The position numbers and the translations under genes are program-made. From Roseovarius indicus (GTDB lineage Bacteria; Pseudomonadota; Alphaproteobacteria; Rhodobacterales; Rhodobacteraceae), in contig NZ_CP031600.1 in the NCBI RefSeq assembly GCF_008728195.1, positions 1 to 64,000 on the forward strand: a stretch of 64,000 nt of DNA, given 5' to 3'. How positions within the stretch are numbered: the first letter of the stretch is position 1; every line of letters begins with the position of its first letter. This document shows positions 15,844 through 24,916 of this stretch, one piece after another. The notes beneath the pieces are model-generated. The model was not told the DNA's origin. It saw only the letters and a program-made list of their open reading frames with translations, and searched no databases.

Positions 15844-16115
15844 CGCCCGTCTCGCTCTGGGAATATCGCGAAGCGATGAGGAAGGCCCGTGCCCTTGGCA
15901 AGTCCGGGTCTAATGAGCTGGTGCTGGCTGAGCTGATCCGACAGCAACGCCAGATCGAAGCTGAAAGCCGGGGCCTGACGAAGGCCGAACGCAGAACCCG
16001 TGAAAGAAAAGGGACATTGAAGGGCACGAACTCGGCCGTCTCGACAACCGAAGGGCTGCGCCCGATCGATACGGGTGATACATCGCGCCCATTGTTCAAG
16101 GTGGAGAGATGGTGA
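15844..16115 (+). pseudogene. 3' fragment of tniA-type transposase gene
   Basis: The frame encodes only the C-terminal tail (PVSLWEYREAMRKARALGKS onward, ending RPLFKVERW) and lacks the catalytic core, so it cannot be active. It matches the tail of the intact gene at 57215-58849 without any amino acid change that I can see. Confidence 0.85.
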
Positions 16116-16116
16116 A

Positions 16117-16998
16117 TTGAGGGCAGGGACAACTGAAGAAGACGGCCGGATCGCCCTCATTCAATCGGATATCTGGATCGGCTTTCCTCGGGCGGAACAG
16201 GTGTTGGACCGCTTGCAGGGCATGATCGAAGCGCCACGACAAACCCGTATGCCTGGGCTTCTTGTGCATGGCGCCTCCGGGATCGGAAAGACGATGATTG
16301 CCCGAAACCTGTCGCGCAAGTACGCACCAGAATACGATCCGGCGTCGGGCATCACCCGCACACCGCTTCTGCTGTTGCAAGCGCCGCCCGCACCTGATGA
16401 ACGGCGGTTTTACCTGCACATCCTGGCCGCCGTCGGCGCCCCGGCGACGGCTCTTAGCGCCCGCGCTCAAAATGTGGCTTCCCTCGAAGTCCGTGTCATC
16501 GCGCTCTTACGCGACCTTGGCCTGCGGATGATCATGATCGACGAGGTCCACAATCTCTTGGCCGGGACCCACCGCGAACAGCGCCGATTTCTCAATGTCC
16601 TGCGGTATCTCAGCAATGAACTCGAGGTGTCACTGGTCTGCCTTGGGGTCAGCGAGGCCGTCGATGCTATTCGCGGTGATATCCAGCTTGCCCGACGGCT
16701 GGACGAACATCATCTGCCAAACTGGCGCGACGATGCCGAGTTCTCGGACATGATCCAGACCCTTATTGCTGCCATGCCACTGGAAAAGAAGTCCAACCTG
16801 AAGGTCAAATCTCTCAAGCAGGTCTTGGCACTGACCGGTGGGGTGACCTCGCGCATCTTCGCTCTGGTCAAGGATCTTTCCATCGACGCCATTATCACAG
16901 GCGAGGAATGCATCACCGATGACGCAATCGCAAAATGGACGCCGGTTTGGTCGCGCCATGCGAACCCCCATCGGCGGCTCCAGAAGTCCCGGGTGTGA
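16117..16998 (+). CDS. tniB: TniB-like AAA+ ATPase (second copy)
   Basis: Same protein as that encoded at 58851-59732; see there for the motifs. Walker A is GASGIGKT and Walker B is MIMIDEVHN. The gene itself is complete, but its transposase partner here is only a fragment, so this copy can act only in trans. I use the TTG at 16117, just after the tniA stop codon; an in-frame GTG at 16075 would overlap tniA. Confidence 0.85.
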   Translation: MRAGTTEEDGRIALIQSDIWIGFPRAEQVLDRLQGMIEAPRQTRMPGLLVHGASGIGKTMIARNLSRKYAPEYDPASGITRTPLLLLQAPPAPDERRFYLHILAAVGAPATALSARAQNVASLEVRVIALLRDLGLRMIMIDEVHNLLAGTHREQRRFLNVLRYLSNELEVSLVCLGVSEAVDAIRGDIQLARRLDEHHLPNWRDDAEFSDMIQTLIAAMPLEKKSNLKVKSLKQVLALTGGVTSRIFALVKDLSIDAIITGEECITDDAIAKWTPVWSRHANPHRRLQKSRV

Positions 16999-17786
16999 AG
17001 CCGCACCCGCTGCCCAAGACTGTCGCGCCGCTGCCAGACGAGTTGTTGTCAGGTTGGTTGTCTCGGCTGGCGGCGGCCAACTACTGTGATGATGCGGAAC
17101 TACTGGCTCATCTCAGAATCGATACCGCGCATGGCACCGCCTTGGACTTCAACGTCGACGCGGCTGCGGCGGCGAAGATTGCCAACGCCGCACGGGTTAA
17201 CCCAGATGTTGTTCGATCTTTGACCTTTCCGGCAATGACGCCACGAGAAGCCTCGCTGACGGCTCAGATGCCATTCCAGCATTGCATGCAATGCGCCAGA
17301 GAGGGTCTTTCGCTCAGGCATTGGAGGCGGGCCTGGGCATTTGACTGCCAAGTTTGCGGGACGAGACTTGTGCAGACCCTTGGCAAACTCCGTGAGGAAC
17401 AAATATCTGGAAAACTGATATACCGAGCGCGCCGCGGGGCAGAGATGCTTGAGTGCGCCGCGCGCTCGCGCGGCCCCAAGCAACTTCGGCGCGCAATGCG
17501 CGCAGTCACCTTTGCCATGTCACTCAAAACCTTCCGCGGGGATCCGTCGTTCGCTGTCCAGAACCCCAGATCGGAAGTTAGGCTGTTCTGCCTCGCCGCA
17601 ATCGCCGCCGCTCGATCTCATCCCTTGGCTAAGGCAGCCATCGTCAGCAAAAGCATCGACGACTATGCAAGGGTTGCTCTCTTGCGCGCCTTCGAGAAGG
17701 AGCCTCGATTGCTTGCCGCGGTTGATCACATCGCGCAAAGGTGCGCGAGAAACAGGGGCCCCATGACAGCCGTATCTCACAATTAA
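16995..17786 (+). CDS. tniQ: TniQ-like target/transposition protein (second copy)
   Basis: Same protein as that encoded at 59729-60520, with the N-terminal LLSGWLSRLAAANY block and two CxxC pairs (CMQC and CQVC). The GTG at 16995 overlaps the tniB stop codon; an in-frame ATG at 16935 is an alternative. The gene is complete, and its stop codon overlaps the transposon's right-end binding repeat. Confidence 0.8.
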   Translation: MKPHPLPKTVAPLPDELLSGWLSRLAAANYCDDAELLAHLRIDTAHGTALDFNVDAAAAAKIANAARVNPDVVRSLTFPAMTPREASLTAQMPFQHCMQCAREGLSLRHWRRAWAFDCQVCGTRLVQTLGKLREEQISGKLIYRARRGAEMLECAARSRGPKQLRRAMRAVTFAMSLKTFRGDPSFAVQNPRSEVRLFCLAAIAAARSHPLAKAAIVSKSIDDYARVALLRAFEKEPRLLAAVDHIAQRCARNRGPMTAVSHN

Positions 17787-17819
17787 GGGCAAAAATTGTC
17801 GCCAAACGCGTCGCGTCTC

Positions 17820-19259
17820 GGGAGTGGGCAAAACCTGGGGGTCACGCGGCTCTTTGGTACGCGCCGGTTAGCCGACCGTCGAGAACCGCGGCGCGGACAA
17901 CGGCCACGCGGTGGGCTCCCTTGGGCGACCATCTCATGCGGCGGCGCTTGCCCATGCGGGTGTTCCCGATGTCGTCCACGCAGCCCTCTGCCCGGGACGA
18001 AGAAATCGGAAGACCCGCGCGGTACCGCCGACCATAGTCGGTCAGGCTGTCCATGTTGTTTGCAAGGTATGAGTACAGATCGCGGCACCGGGCTTGCACT
18101 CGCCGGGCCGCATCAGTCGCCACGCGGTCATCTGTAGCCAGCCGCGTGCAATCGACCATCAACCATTGGAGACTGGTCGTGGCCGTTAGAACTTTTCCAT
18201 GCCAAAGGTACCATCGCAGCGTTTCGGCGGGACGTTTGAACAGCACTGGAATGCCGGAGAAGCCCCTGCTCTGCAGCAGGCCCTTTACGGCGTTCTCAAC
18301 GTGCTGAATGCGCATCGAGATATGCCACCAGTCGAGAATGTGGCGAACCTTTCCACCGACGGCGACGCGCACGAGGTTCGGCAGGGCGGGTTCCCCGTCC
18401 GAAATCACCGTGACGGTTTGTTTGTGATCCCAACCGAGAGCCCTCAAGTCCTGGCGAAGCTGGCTGGCAGGTGACAGGACTGCCTGCTGAACAAGGCCGA
18501 AGCGGCGGCACTTGTCGTGGCTTTCGATCTTGCCAACCACAACATCGAGGTGTCGCTTCTGGTATTCCGGTCGGCATCGGATATGCGCACCGTCCAGGAA
18601 AACCGTCAACGCAGACGCCTCTTCGGCGGCCGAAGGAACTACAGGCTGAGTCTGCTCGCTGTCGCAGATCTCCCGGGAGACTTTGCCCAGACGATTGCGC
18701 ACCGATGTATTCACCTGCTTCGCGCAAGGCAGGAAGGTTTCCAGGATTCGTGCCGCTTCCCGGAAGGAATGCCGTGCCCCAAGTTCGGCCTGAAGGCGTT
18801 GCAGTTCCGGAGTCGACCGGTCCGGAAAAAAATGAGCGAGTGGCGAAAGCGGTCCGCCCAGGACGTCGTCGGATTTTGTATCGCAGGCGCAGCGACGAAT
18901 GCGCGGCGCCTTGACCTGGAACCTGCCGAAGAGGGTGTCGAGCACCCGAGGCCGATAATCATGTATGGCTCGGACCTCGTCGCAGTCAGGACATATTCTG
19001 CTGGCTTCGGAAACTTCCTCGATCTGGTCGAGCAGGATCGCATTCTGTAATTGCCCCAGGATCGTCTTCGCATCTTCGAGTAACAACCCGAACCCCTCAG
19101 GCTGCGTGCGTCGAAACGGGCGGGACAAACGGCCGAGAGGATGCCTCTTTGTGGTTCCGTTCTCAAAGGTCGTCTCGACTATAATCCGCACGTCCATGGC
19201 AGTTCCCCTCTCAATGAACCACCAACATACACAGACACCCCCAGGTTTTGCCCACTCCC
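17820..19259 (-). mobile_element. IS-K copy 3, ISKra4-family element
   Basis: A complete 1440-bp IS-K, minus-strand orientation, inserted in the right terminus of the truncated tniABQ transposon just after TCGCGTCTC. Fragment A follows it at 19260. Confidence 0.85.
17842..19197 (-). CDS. ISKra4-family transposase (IS-K copy 3)
   Basis: Identical 451-residue protein to copies 1, 2 and 4, intact from ATG to stop codon, with all the family blocks described for copy 1. This copy sits within the 3.69-kb segment repeated at 58578-62267, whose own transposase differs by one Val-to-Ile change. Confidence 0.88.
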   Translation of the reverse strand: MDVRIIVETTFENGTTKRHPLGRLSRPFRRTQPEGFGLLLEDAKTILGQLQNAILLDQIEEVSEASRICPDCDEVRAIHDYRPRVLDTLFGRFQVKAPRIRRCACDTKSDDVLGGPLSPLAHFFPDRSTPELQRLQAELGARHSFREAARILETFLPCAKQVNTSVRNRLGKVSREICDSEQTQPVVPSAAEEASALTVFLDGAHIRCRPEYQKRHLDVVVGKIESHDKCRRFGLVQQAVLSPASQLRQDLRALGWDHKQTVTVISDGEPALPNLVRVAVGGKVRHILDWWHISMRIQHVENAVKGLLQSRGFSGIPVLFKRPAETLRWYLWHGKVLTATTSLQWLMVDCTRLATDDRVATDAARRVQARCRDLYSYLANNMDSLTDYGRRYRAGLPISSSRAEGCVDDIGNTRMGKRRRMRWSPKGAHRVAVVRAAVLDGRLTGAYQRAA

Positions 19260-19534
19260 GCCGTTGATTTCGTTGGATTTCTCATCTCACAATAAAGGGC
19301 TACGCGACACCAACTTTGGGCGGCGATATCGCAATGATCTTCCGATCTCCTCGTCCCGTGCTGAAGGCTGCGTGGACGACATCGGCAACACACGCATGGG
19401 AAAACGCCGACGCATGAGATGGTCACCCAAGGGCGCGCATCACGTTGCCATCGTGCGGGCCGCCGTTCTTGATGGGCAATTGACTGGCGCATACCGCAGA
19501 GCAGCAGCCTGACCCCCAAGTTTTGCCCACTCCC
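19260..19534 (+). mobile_element. Fragment A, copy joined to IS-K copy 3
   Basis: The same 275-bp mosaic as 8892-9166, with the transposase C-terminus at 19310-19512 on the plus strand. Its outer end truncates an L,D-transpeptidase-like gene at 19535. Confidence 0.8.
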
Positions 19535-19859
19535 CCGGCGCAGGATCCTTGTAGACCACGCGAGTATATCCGCGGCGGGTGAGTTCTTCACTCATGGGCA
19601 CGCTCGTTGGGTACAGCTTGTAAATACGCTCGTCCTCGGACCAGAACTGCAATGCTCTGGAGACCGTGTCGCACAGGATGGCTCCGTTTTTCAAATTATC
19701 GAAATGGTCTTGCCAGTTGTCGACTGAAAATGACGAGATATTTCGCCTGACGATATCCGGCTCAGCGATATTCTGAGTCAAGCCGCGGCCAGCCACTGCT
19801 ACGAACCCTGCGCTCATGATTGACCGCAAAGCAGCTCTTCTATTAAAAATCCGTATCAT
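19535..19859 (-). pseudogene. 5' fragment of an L,D-transpeptidase-like gene
   Basis: About 108 codons remain. The product begins MIRIFNRRAALRSIMSAGFV, a twin-arginine-like export signal, and continues with ILCDTVSRALQFWSEDERIY and KLYPTSVPMSEELTRRGYTR, which resemble the N-terminal half of the exported L,D-transpeptidases common in Rhodobacterales. These enzymes cross-link peptidoglycan through a catalytic Cys in the C-terminal half. That half, with its HG and SxGC motifs, is cut away by fragment A. I use the ATG at 19859 inside a slightly longer frame. No activity is expected. Confidence 0.65.
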
Positions 19860-20104
19860 TTCTGATCGTTCCTTTGCCTCTTCCATAGACCGCTTTTGCA
19901 TGCTCCAGTTGCTTTAGGTTCAATTCACGTTAATGTGAATCTGAACCCGCGATCATGAAGAACTTCCAGTGATTGTGCCTGAGAAATGTAAGGGCACCGA
20001 CTAGAATCTGCGCACTTTCGCCGATCTTTGGCGGGAAGGCCACTGCCAAGGCCGCCAACGTTCTGACGCGTTCAGCGGAGCAGAAATTGACGTGCTGCAT
20101 CGGT

Positions 20105-20467
20105 TCACCTATCAACAGCCCAAGCGATTGCCGCATCCGCTTCCGAGGGGTCGAGTTGGGGAAGTTCGGCCTTGGTCAGCACATCGGCGAACCTGGTGCC
20201 CCACTCCATCAATGCCCCTTCGCCCACCACAGCAACGCGGCGGAAGTCATTCCTGTGGGCTGTGTCGATCTTCAGATCTTCGAGCAGAGCGGACGGCCCA
20301 TCGTAGCCTTCGAACCTCGTGAGATCGAGAACCAAGCCGGGCTTGCTAGGCTCTTGCAGGCGCTGATGAAGCAGGGCGTGCATCCGCTTCAGGTCACTTT
20401 CGCTCAGTTTGCCCTCGCAGGCGAGGCCAATATTGTCGTCATGATCTGTCAGTGTCTCGATGAACAT
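20105..20467 (-). CDS. SpoIIAA/STAS-like protein
   Basis: A 120-residue soluble protein resembling the SpoIIAA-like family, which shares the STAS fold of anti-sigma antagonists and is often found alone in proteobacteria, sometimes lipid-binding. The pattern GKLSESDLKRMHALLHQRLQ followed by PGLVLDLTRFEGYDGPSALL and DFRRVAVVGEGALMEWGTRF is typical. GGAGGAAAACC stands in front of the ATG, which lies inside the last codons of the CDF gene (29-bp overlap), so it is the third gene of the operon that starts at the MerR-type promoter near 22.2 kb. A role in metal or envelope stress is inference. Confidence 0.8.
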   Translation of the reverse strand: MFIETLTDHDDNIGLACEGKLSESDLKRMHALLHQRLQEPSKPGLVLDLTRFEGYDGPSALLEDLKIDTAHRNDFRRVAVVGEGALMEWGTRFADVLTKAELPQLDPSEADAAIAWAVDR

Positions 20468-21419
20468 GGTTTTCCTCCGCTTCTTCGGGCTTGCCGTGAC
20501 CGTAAAGGTCTGCGTTTTCGTGCGCGTGGTCTTCGTGCTCGAATTCCAGGCTGGAATGGTCGATGCTGAAATTTTCCTTCAGCCGGTCCTTGATCGCGGC
20601 TTTGATCTTTTCGATCCGGCCCCAGTCGTTTGCTGTCAGCACGACGTGGCAGTCCAGAGCCGCCTCGTGCTCCTGCATCTGCCACAGGTGCACGTGATGG
20701 ACGTCCGCGACACCATCCACGCCCCGCATTGCTTCAACGACAGCTTCATTGTCGATGTCCGGTGGACTGCCGAGCATCAGTGTTCGTATCGGACCGCCGA
20801 TCTCGGTAAAGGCGAGGTAGAGGATGTAGAGAGCGATACCGATGGTGATCGCCGGGTCGACCCACCGCATGTCGTAAAGGAGGATGAGCGAGCCGCCGAT
20901 GATGACCGCTACGGAGGCCAAAGCGTCCGACAGGTTGTGCAGGAAGAGCGCACGGATGTTCACGCTGCCTTTCTGCATTGAATAGGTGAGCAGTGCCGTC
21001 AACGTGTCGACGACCAGTGCCACACCGCCCAGGATCACCACCGTCCAGCCCTGTACTTCTGGTGGGTCGATCATGCGCATTCCACCCTCGTAGATCAGGT
21101 AGAAGCCGATCAGGATGAGGGTCGTGTAGTTGATGAGTGCTGCGACGATTTCGACTCGCCCATAGCCGAAGGTCATGCGCTCGTCCGCGGGCCGCCGAGA
21201 GATCTTGCGCGCTGCGAAGGCGATCACCAGCGACGTCATGTCCGAGAAATTATGCAAGGCATCCGCGATCAGCGCGAGGCTGCCGGAAAGAATGCCGCCG
21301 ACGATTTGCGCGACGGTCAGAAGGCCGTTGGCCCAGATGGCGATGGAGACGCGACGATCACCTGATTCAGGATCGATGTGAGCATGGTCGTGATCATGCG
21401 GCACTGTTCGTCTCCTCAT
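20439..21419 (-). CDS. Cation diffusion facilitator (CDF) transporter
   Basis: CDF proteins export divalent metals such as Zn, Co, Cd or Fe in exchange for protons. The 326-residue protein has six hydrophobic segments between about residues 20 and 210, the metal-site motif LIADALHNFSD in helix 2 and ALFLHNLSDALASV in helix 5, and a C-terminal cytoplasmic domain (about 215-300) with DVHHVHLWQMQEHEAALDCH. Both ends are rich in His (PHDHDHAHIDPE and EDHAHENADLYGHG), typical of metal-loaded CDFs. The ATG at 21419 overlaps the transglutaminase gene by 26 bp, suggesting translational coupling. The MerR-type promoter at 22194-22224 would drive it. Confidence 0.92.
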   Translation of the reverse strand: MRRRTVPHDHDHAHIDPESGDRRVSIAIWANGLLTVAQIVGGILSGSLALIADALHNFSDMTSLVIAFAARKISRRPADERMTFGYGRVEIVAALINYTTLILIGFYLIYEGGMRMIDPPEVQGWTVVILGGVALVVDTLTALLTYSMQKGSVNIRALFLHNLSDALASVAVIIGGSLILLYDMRWVDPAITIGIALYILYLAFTEIGGPIRTLMLGSPPDIDNEAVVEAMRGVDGVADVHHVHLWQMQEHEAALDCHVVLTANDWGRIEKIKAAIKDRLKENFSIDHSSLEFEHEDHAHENADLYGHGKPEEAEENHVHRDTDRS

Positions 21420-22164
21420 GGCTGTGGTTCGGCCGACCGAGCCTTGAGGCCCGCGGCAAGGTTCCACGGCGGATCGCGCGCACCCGGGCGTTCATCCAGT
21501 GCCGAACCACGTGGCGATAGAGCAAGTCGCGTACAAATCCGAAACTTTGGCAGTGCTCTGAGTAAAATTCATCTGGTGCTTCGAAGGTGCCGAAATCATG
21601 GACGATCCCATTATCTTGGATATAAGTGTCATGTCCGGTCCAAGCGACAGGCGGGGCGCTCAAGCATTCTGTTCCGACCCCGTAGCCGCACAGGCTGTCG
21701 GTGTAGCTGAATTCCTGCTGAAGCGTCTGTAGGAAAGACGTATCCAGGATGAAGCCTTCAAGATTGACCCACCCCTCATCCGTCTCAACCTCGACCCAAG
21801 AATGCAAGATTTCGGACGGCGCGAGAGGATAGACGAGTTCCGGAACGACGCCTCTCTGAAGCGCCTTGTGGATGGTGAAGCCGTGCAGCCGGTTACAAAT
21901 TCCGACGCCACGTAGCAGGGCCATGAGGAGCGTGCCCTTGGTGTTGCATTGCCCATAGCCATCTGCGAGCACCTCGGACGCCGGGATATCGTCGGCGCGG
22001 TTGTAACCGAAGACAATCTCGTTCCGGACGAAATCGTAGATGGCCCCAATTCGGGTGTAGCGGGGAAGATCTGCCCAGCCGCGCTCCTCTATCAGTTTTA
22101 CTATTGAAGGCGCGTCAAAATCCAGCAGCCGGGTTTTGGCCAAATGAGGGTCGGCGGGGTTCAC
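21394..22164 (-). CDS. Transglutaminase-like domain protein
   Basis: A 256-residue protein with the transglutaminase-like (cysteine peptidase fold) core: the catalytic Cys in DGYGQCNTKGTLLMALLRGV (about residues 69-88), the His in EILHSWVEVETDEGWVNLEG and the following acidic residue. There is no signal peptide or membrane helix that I can see, so it is likely cytoplasmic. It starts with GTG, preceded by AGGAGA, directly downstream of a MerR-type promoter, and overlaps the CDF gene. Its substrate is unknown. Association with a CDF exporter under a metal-type promoter is unusual and worth noting. Confidence 0.85.
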   Translation of the reverse strand: MNPADPHLAKTRLLDFDAPSIVKLIEERGWADLPRYTRIGAIYDFVRNEIVFGYNRADDIPASEVLADGYGQCNTKGTLLMALLRGVGICNRLHGFTIHKALQRGVVPELVYPLAPSEILHSWVEVETDEGWVNLEGFILDTSFLQTLQQEFSYTDSLCGYGVGTECLSAPPVAWTGHDTYIQDNGIVHDFGTFEAPDEFYSEHCQSFGFVRDLLYRHVVRHWMNARVRAIRRGTLPRASRLGRPNHSHEETNSAA

Positions 22165-22193
22165 GGGATATCTCCTCGAATCGTTCGCGAGAA

Positions 22194-22224
22194 AATGTAA
22201 TCGCTACAGTCACTGTAGCTTCAA
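22194..22224 (-). promoter_or_regulatory. MerR-type promoter of the transglutaminase-CDF-SpoIIAA operon
   Basis: Read on the minus strand: -35 TTGAAG (22224-22219), a 19-bp spacer and -10 TACATT (22199-22194). The spacer contains the 15-bp perfect palindrome CTACAGTGACTGTAG (22218-22204). The overlong spacer with a central dyad is the hallmark of promoters untwisted by MerR-family activators. Confidence 0.8.
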
Positions 22225-22233
22225 GTCCCGATT

Positions 22234-22796
22234 TCAGGCCGTGTCCTTGGTTACCTTATCGTCATCGTGCATCGCCTTGTGGTGTTCACCATGCGCGTCT
22301 TTCAGGATTCCGACGCCACCCCAAGCCGCGATGCCCGCGACAATCACGCCCACGACAAGGTCCGGCCAGCTCGTTCCGAGCCAAGCCACGAGTCCGCCTG
22401 CGACGACGTTTCCGAGATTGGCCGCGAAGTCGTTCCAGCTGAACGTATTCGCCGCTCGGATGTTCACGTCCGGATCGCGAAGCCGCGTCAGCAGCCAGAC
22501 GCAAAGTGCGTTGACGGCCGCCGCTACCAGCACCATAACAATCATGATCGTGCCAATAGGATCCGATCCGCCAACGTAGCGGCGCCAGGCGTCATAAAGG
22601 ATGCCAAGGGCGAAGAGAATCAGCAGGCCGCCCGAAACATTTGCCGCTCCGCGCTTCCACTTGGCGGAGCGGGGCAGCGCAAGGAGGCTGATTGCGTAGA
22701 CGAAACTGTCCGACAGATTGTCGAGGCCATTGGCGATAAGCGCGCTTGAATCGCCGAATGCGCCCGAGGCGAAGAAAGCGATTGCCAGCCCGATGT
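22234..22796 (-). pseudogene. CDF-type cation transporter, 5' end lost
   Basis: The remaining frame encodes helix 1 (partial) onward: IGLAIAFFASGAFGDSSALI, the metal motif IANGLDNLSDSFVYAISLLA, and a second site SWNDFAANLGNVVAGGLVAW, ending with a His-rich tail DAHGEHHKAMHDDD. This is the compact CDF type without a large C-terminal domain. An apparent ATG at 22812 belongs to the end of the IS427-like element, so the true N-terminus is missing. It stands directly downstream of the stack of insertion sequences at 22.8-27.5 kb. Expression and function are doubtful. Confidence 0.75.
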
Positions 22797-22808
22797 TAGG
22801 GTCAGGAT

Positions 22809-23554
22809 TCATAACCAGTAAATGACGATTGCAGCGAGGGCGATGACCGAGAGGAAGACCTTGGGGCAGCGGTCATAGCGCGTCGCCACGCACCTCGATC
22901 CTTGAGCCTTCCAAACATGATCTCGCTGCGGTTGCGCTGCTTGTATCGACGCTTGTCGTCTTGCGTCGCTTTCGGCCCAGGATACAGGCGCGTATGCCTC
23001 TGTCTTGCAACGCTTCTCGGAACCAATCGGCGTCGTATCCCCTGTCTCCAAGCAGCCATTTGGCGTTTGGCAAGCTGCTCAGCAGCGCCCGCTCGCCGAC
23101 GTAATCGCTGACCTGCCCAGCAGAGACGAAAGAGAGTTGATGGAGCGTCCCGAGCTGTCGCAGATGGCGTGCAGCTTGGAATTCATACCACCCTTGGTGT
23201 GACCGATCAGGCGGCCACGCCCCCTTATTTCGCGGCAATGCTGGTCGCGGTGCGGTGTGCCTTCAGGTAGGTCGAGTCGATGATTACGGTCTTTTCCTCA
23301 CCGTGTTCGGCAGCCAGGCCGACCATCATCCGCGCAAAGATACCTTTCTCGCTCTAGCGCTTCCACAGGCTGTAAAGCGTTTTGTGCGGACCGTAGGCTT
23401 CCGGGGCGTCGCGGCAGCGTAACCTATTGCGATTGATGAAAATAATCCCACTCAAAACCCGTCTATCATCGACACTTGGCGTACCGTGTGACTTCGAGAA
23501 GAAAGGGGAAAGCTTGGTCACCTGCTCGCCAATCAGTCAATACAGATCGCTCAT
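22809..23554 (-). pseudogene. IS427-like transposase remnant with stop codon and frameshifts
   Basis: Pieces of a two-domain IS5-family transposase can be read in order but in different frames: an ATG at 23554 with MSDLY then a TGA where Trp is expected, a segment equal to GIFARMMVGLAAEHGEEKTV and IIDSTYLKAHRTAT, then LLSSLPNAKWLLGDRGYDAD, NRSEIMFGRLKD and finally RYDRCPKVFLSVIALAAIVI. At least one nonsense codon and several frameshifts make it inactive. Confidence 0.8.
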
Positions 23555-23600
23555 GTCACCGCTCCGTTTTCCTGACCGTGAATCGCGCAGCGCAGCTACA

Positions 23601-24891
23601 GGGCACCTCGATTTTTGACCATTTTCGCGACCATGGAGCAGTTGGTGCGACCTGAAGCGCATGGAATGTCGTCGGCAGGCGGATTATTGCATCGGATCTG
23701 ATGATGCGCCGCCCATTTCCGGAGCGGCTTTCGAGATGCCCGGCATGAACTGCGTTCTTTGCTGCCCGATTTTCATACCGGACACGGGTTGATGCGGCGC
23801 AACTGGCAGAGGCGGCGCATGTTGTAGGCGAGATTTTTCAGCCCGATCCTGGCCGTGGCCCGCACCAGCCCGATGGTCCGCACCAGCGTCCCGCCCATGT
23901 CGTTGGTCTGCGCGCCGAAGACGTGTTCCACCCGGACCCGCACGCGGGATTTCGGCCGGTTGCTGCCCTTGGCCTGGTCGGTCAGTGGTTTGCCCCGCTT
24001 GCCCTTGCGGTGGATGTGACTTTTCAGCTCGAGCGCGCGCAGCTTTGCCTCCATTTCCTCGGACCGATAGGCCGCATCCGCCCACACGCCCGAGCCGGTA
24101 TTGCCCCGCGTCAGCAGGTGATCCACTGCCTGGCTATCGTGCAGGGCGGCATCGCTGACGTGGTAGCGCCGGACCAGCTTGTGTTTTCGGTCCACGTTGA
24201 CGTGGTTCTTATAACCATAATGGCTTTTGCCGTGCTTCTTGGTCCAGCGCGCGTCCACGTCTTTCTGGCTGCGCTTGGCGGGCTTGTCTTCCCAATCCTC
24301 GGGAACCTCGCCTGTCTTGATCGCCGCGTTCTCGTCGCGCGTGTTGTGGTTGCGCGGCACCGGCACGATGGACGCGTCCAGGATCTGCCCACCCCGCGCG
24401 ATATAGCCCTGCCGTTCAAGATGGCCGTCGAACAGCTTGAACAGCTCCTCCACCTTGCCCGCCTGCGCCAGTGCGTCTCGATAGAGCCACACCGTCTTGG
24501 CGTCCGGCACCCGGTCCCCGAGCCCCAGCCCAAGGAAGCGCATGAACGAGAGCCGGTCGCGGACCTGATATTCGATCTGGTCGTCGGACAGGTTGTAAAG
24601 CGCGCTCAGGACCAGCGTCTTGAACATCAGTACCGCGTCCATCGGCTTGCGCCCCGCGCGGGACTTGCGATCCGCATCCGGCTTGCGCCAGACCCGCTCA
24701 AGAGCCGGGCGAAACTCCTCCCACGGCACGGCGGCATCGACCTCAACCAGCGGATCCTTCTTGGCGTCACGGCTCGCGTAGCGGTCCGAAAGATCAAATA
24801 AACCCATCTGTGCCATCGTCGTGCCCCCGCTGCCAGTTCACCTCACGATTATACCGCAGCGGCGGGATCAGGGCAATTTTTAGAGGTGCCC
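23601..24891 (-). mobile_element. IS5-family element (IS5-like group), intact
   Basis: A 1291-bp element whose ends start GGGCACCTC and finish GAGGTGCCC, flanked by the 4-bp direct repeat TACA (23597-23600 and 24892-24895). It lies inside the decayed IS427-like element and carries one complete transposase gene. Confidence 0.85.
23773..24816 (-). CDS. IS5-family transposase
   Basis: A 347-residue DDE transposase. The N-terminal part includes FKTLVLSALYNLSDDQIEYQ and RFLGLGLGDRVPDAKTVWLY, common in the IS5-like group. The catalytic Asp lies in GQILDASIVPVPRNHNTRDE, the second in VWADAAYRSEEMEA, and the Glu in RVRVEHVFGAQTNDMGG. The frame is intact with both terminal repeats present, so activity is possible. 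Confidence 0.9.
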   Translation of the reverse strand: MAQMGLFDLSDRYASRDAKKDPLVEVDAAVPWEEFRPALERVWRKPDADRKSRAGRKPMDAVLMFKTLVLSALYNLSDDQIEYQVRDRLSFMRFLGLGLGDRVPDAKTVWLYRDALAQAGKVEELFKLFDGHLERQGYIARGGQILDASIVPVPRNHNTRDENAAIKTGEVPEDWEDKPAKRSQKDVDARWTKKHGKSHYGYKNHVNVDRKHKLVRRYHVSDAALHDSQAVDHLLTRGNTGSGVWADAAYRSEEMEAKLRALELKSHIHRKGKRGKPLTDQAKGSNRPKSRVRVRVEHVFGAQTNDMGGTLVRTIGLVRATARIGLKNLAYNMRRLCQLRRINPCPV

Positions 24892-24916
24892 TACAATCAA
24901 TGCATCTTGACCCTAG

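Larger units (their letters stand above)
15844..17818 (+). mobile_element. Truncated tniABQ transposon (second copy)
   Basis: This segment is the same as 58578-60552: the last 90 or so codons of tniA, complete tniB and tniQ, and the right end with its repeat at about 17775-17794. The left part of the transposon is gone at the junction with IS-K copy 2. The right terminus is broken by IS-K copy 3, one base further on than in the full copy (an extra C at 17819). Confidence 0.85.
22799..24913 (-). mobile_element. Decayed IS427-like (IS5 family) element, interrupted by another IS5-type element
   Basis: Left end GGGTCAGGATTCATAACC and right end, read inward, GGGTCAAGATGCATTG are imperfect inverted repeats. 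Both sides are flanked by TA (22797-22798 and 24914-24915). The transposase is broken and the element is split at 23601-24891 by an intact IS5-type element with a TACA duplication. Confidence 0.75.

Noticed and set aside
19930..20136. 68-codon minus-strand frame after the SpoIIAA-like gene
   Set aside because: Overlaps the end of that gene and shows no domain or ribosome site; left as intergenic.
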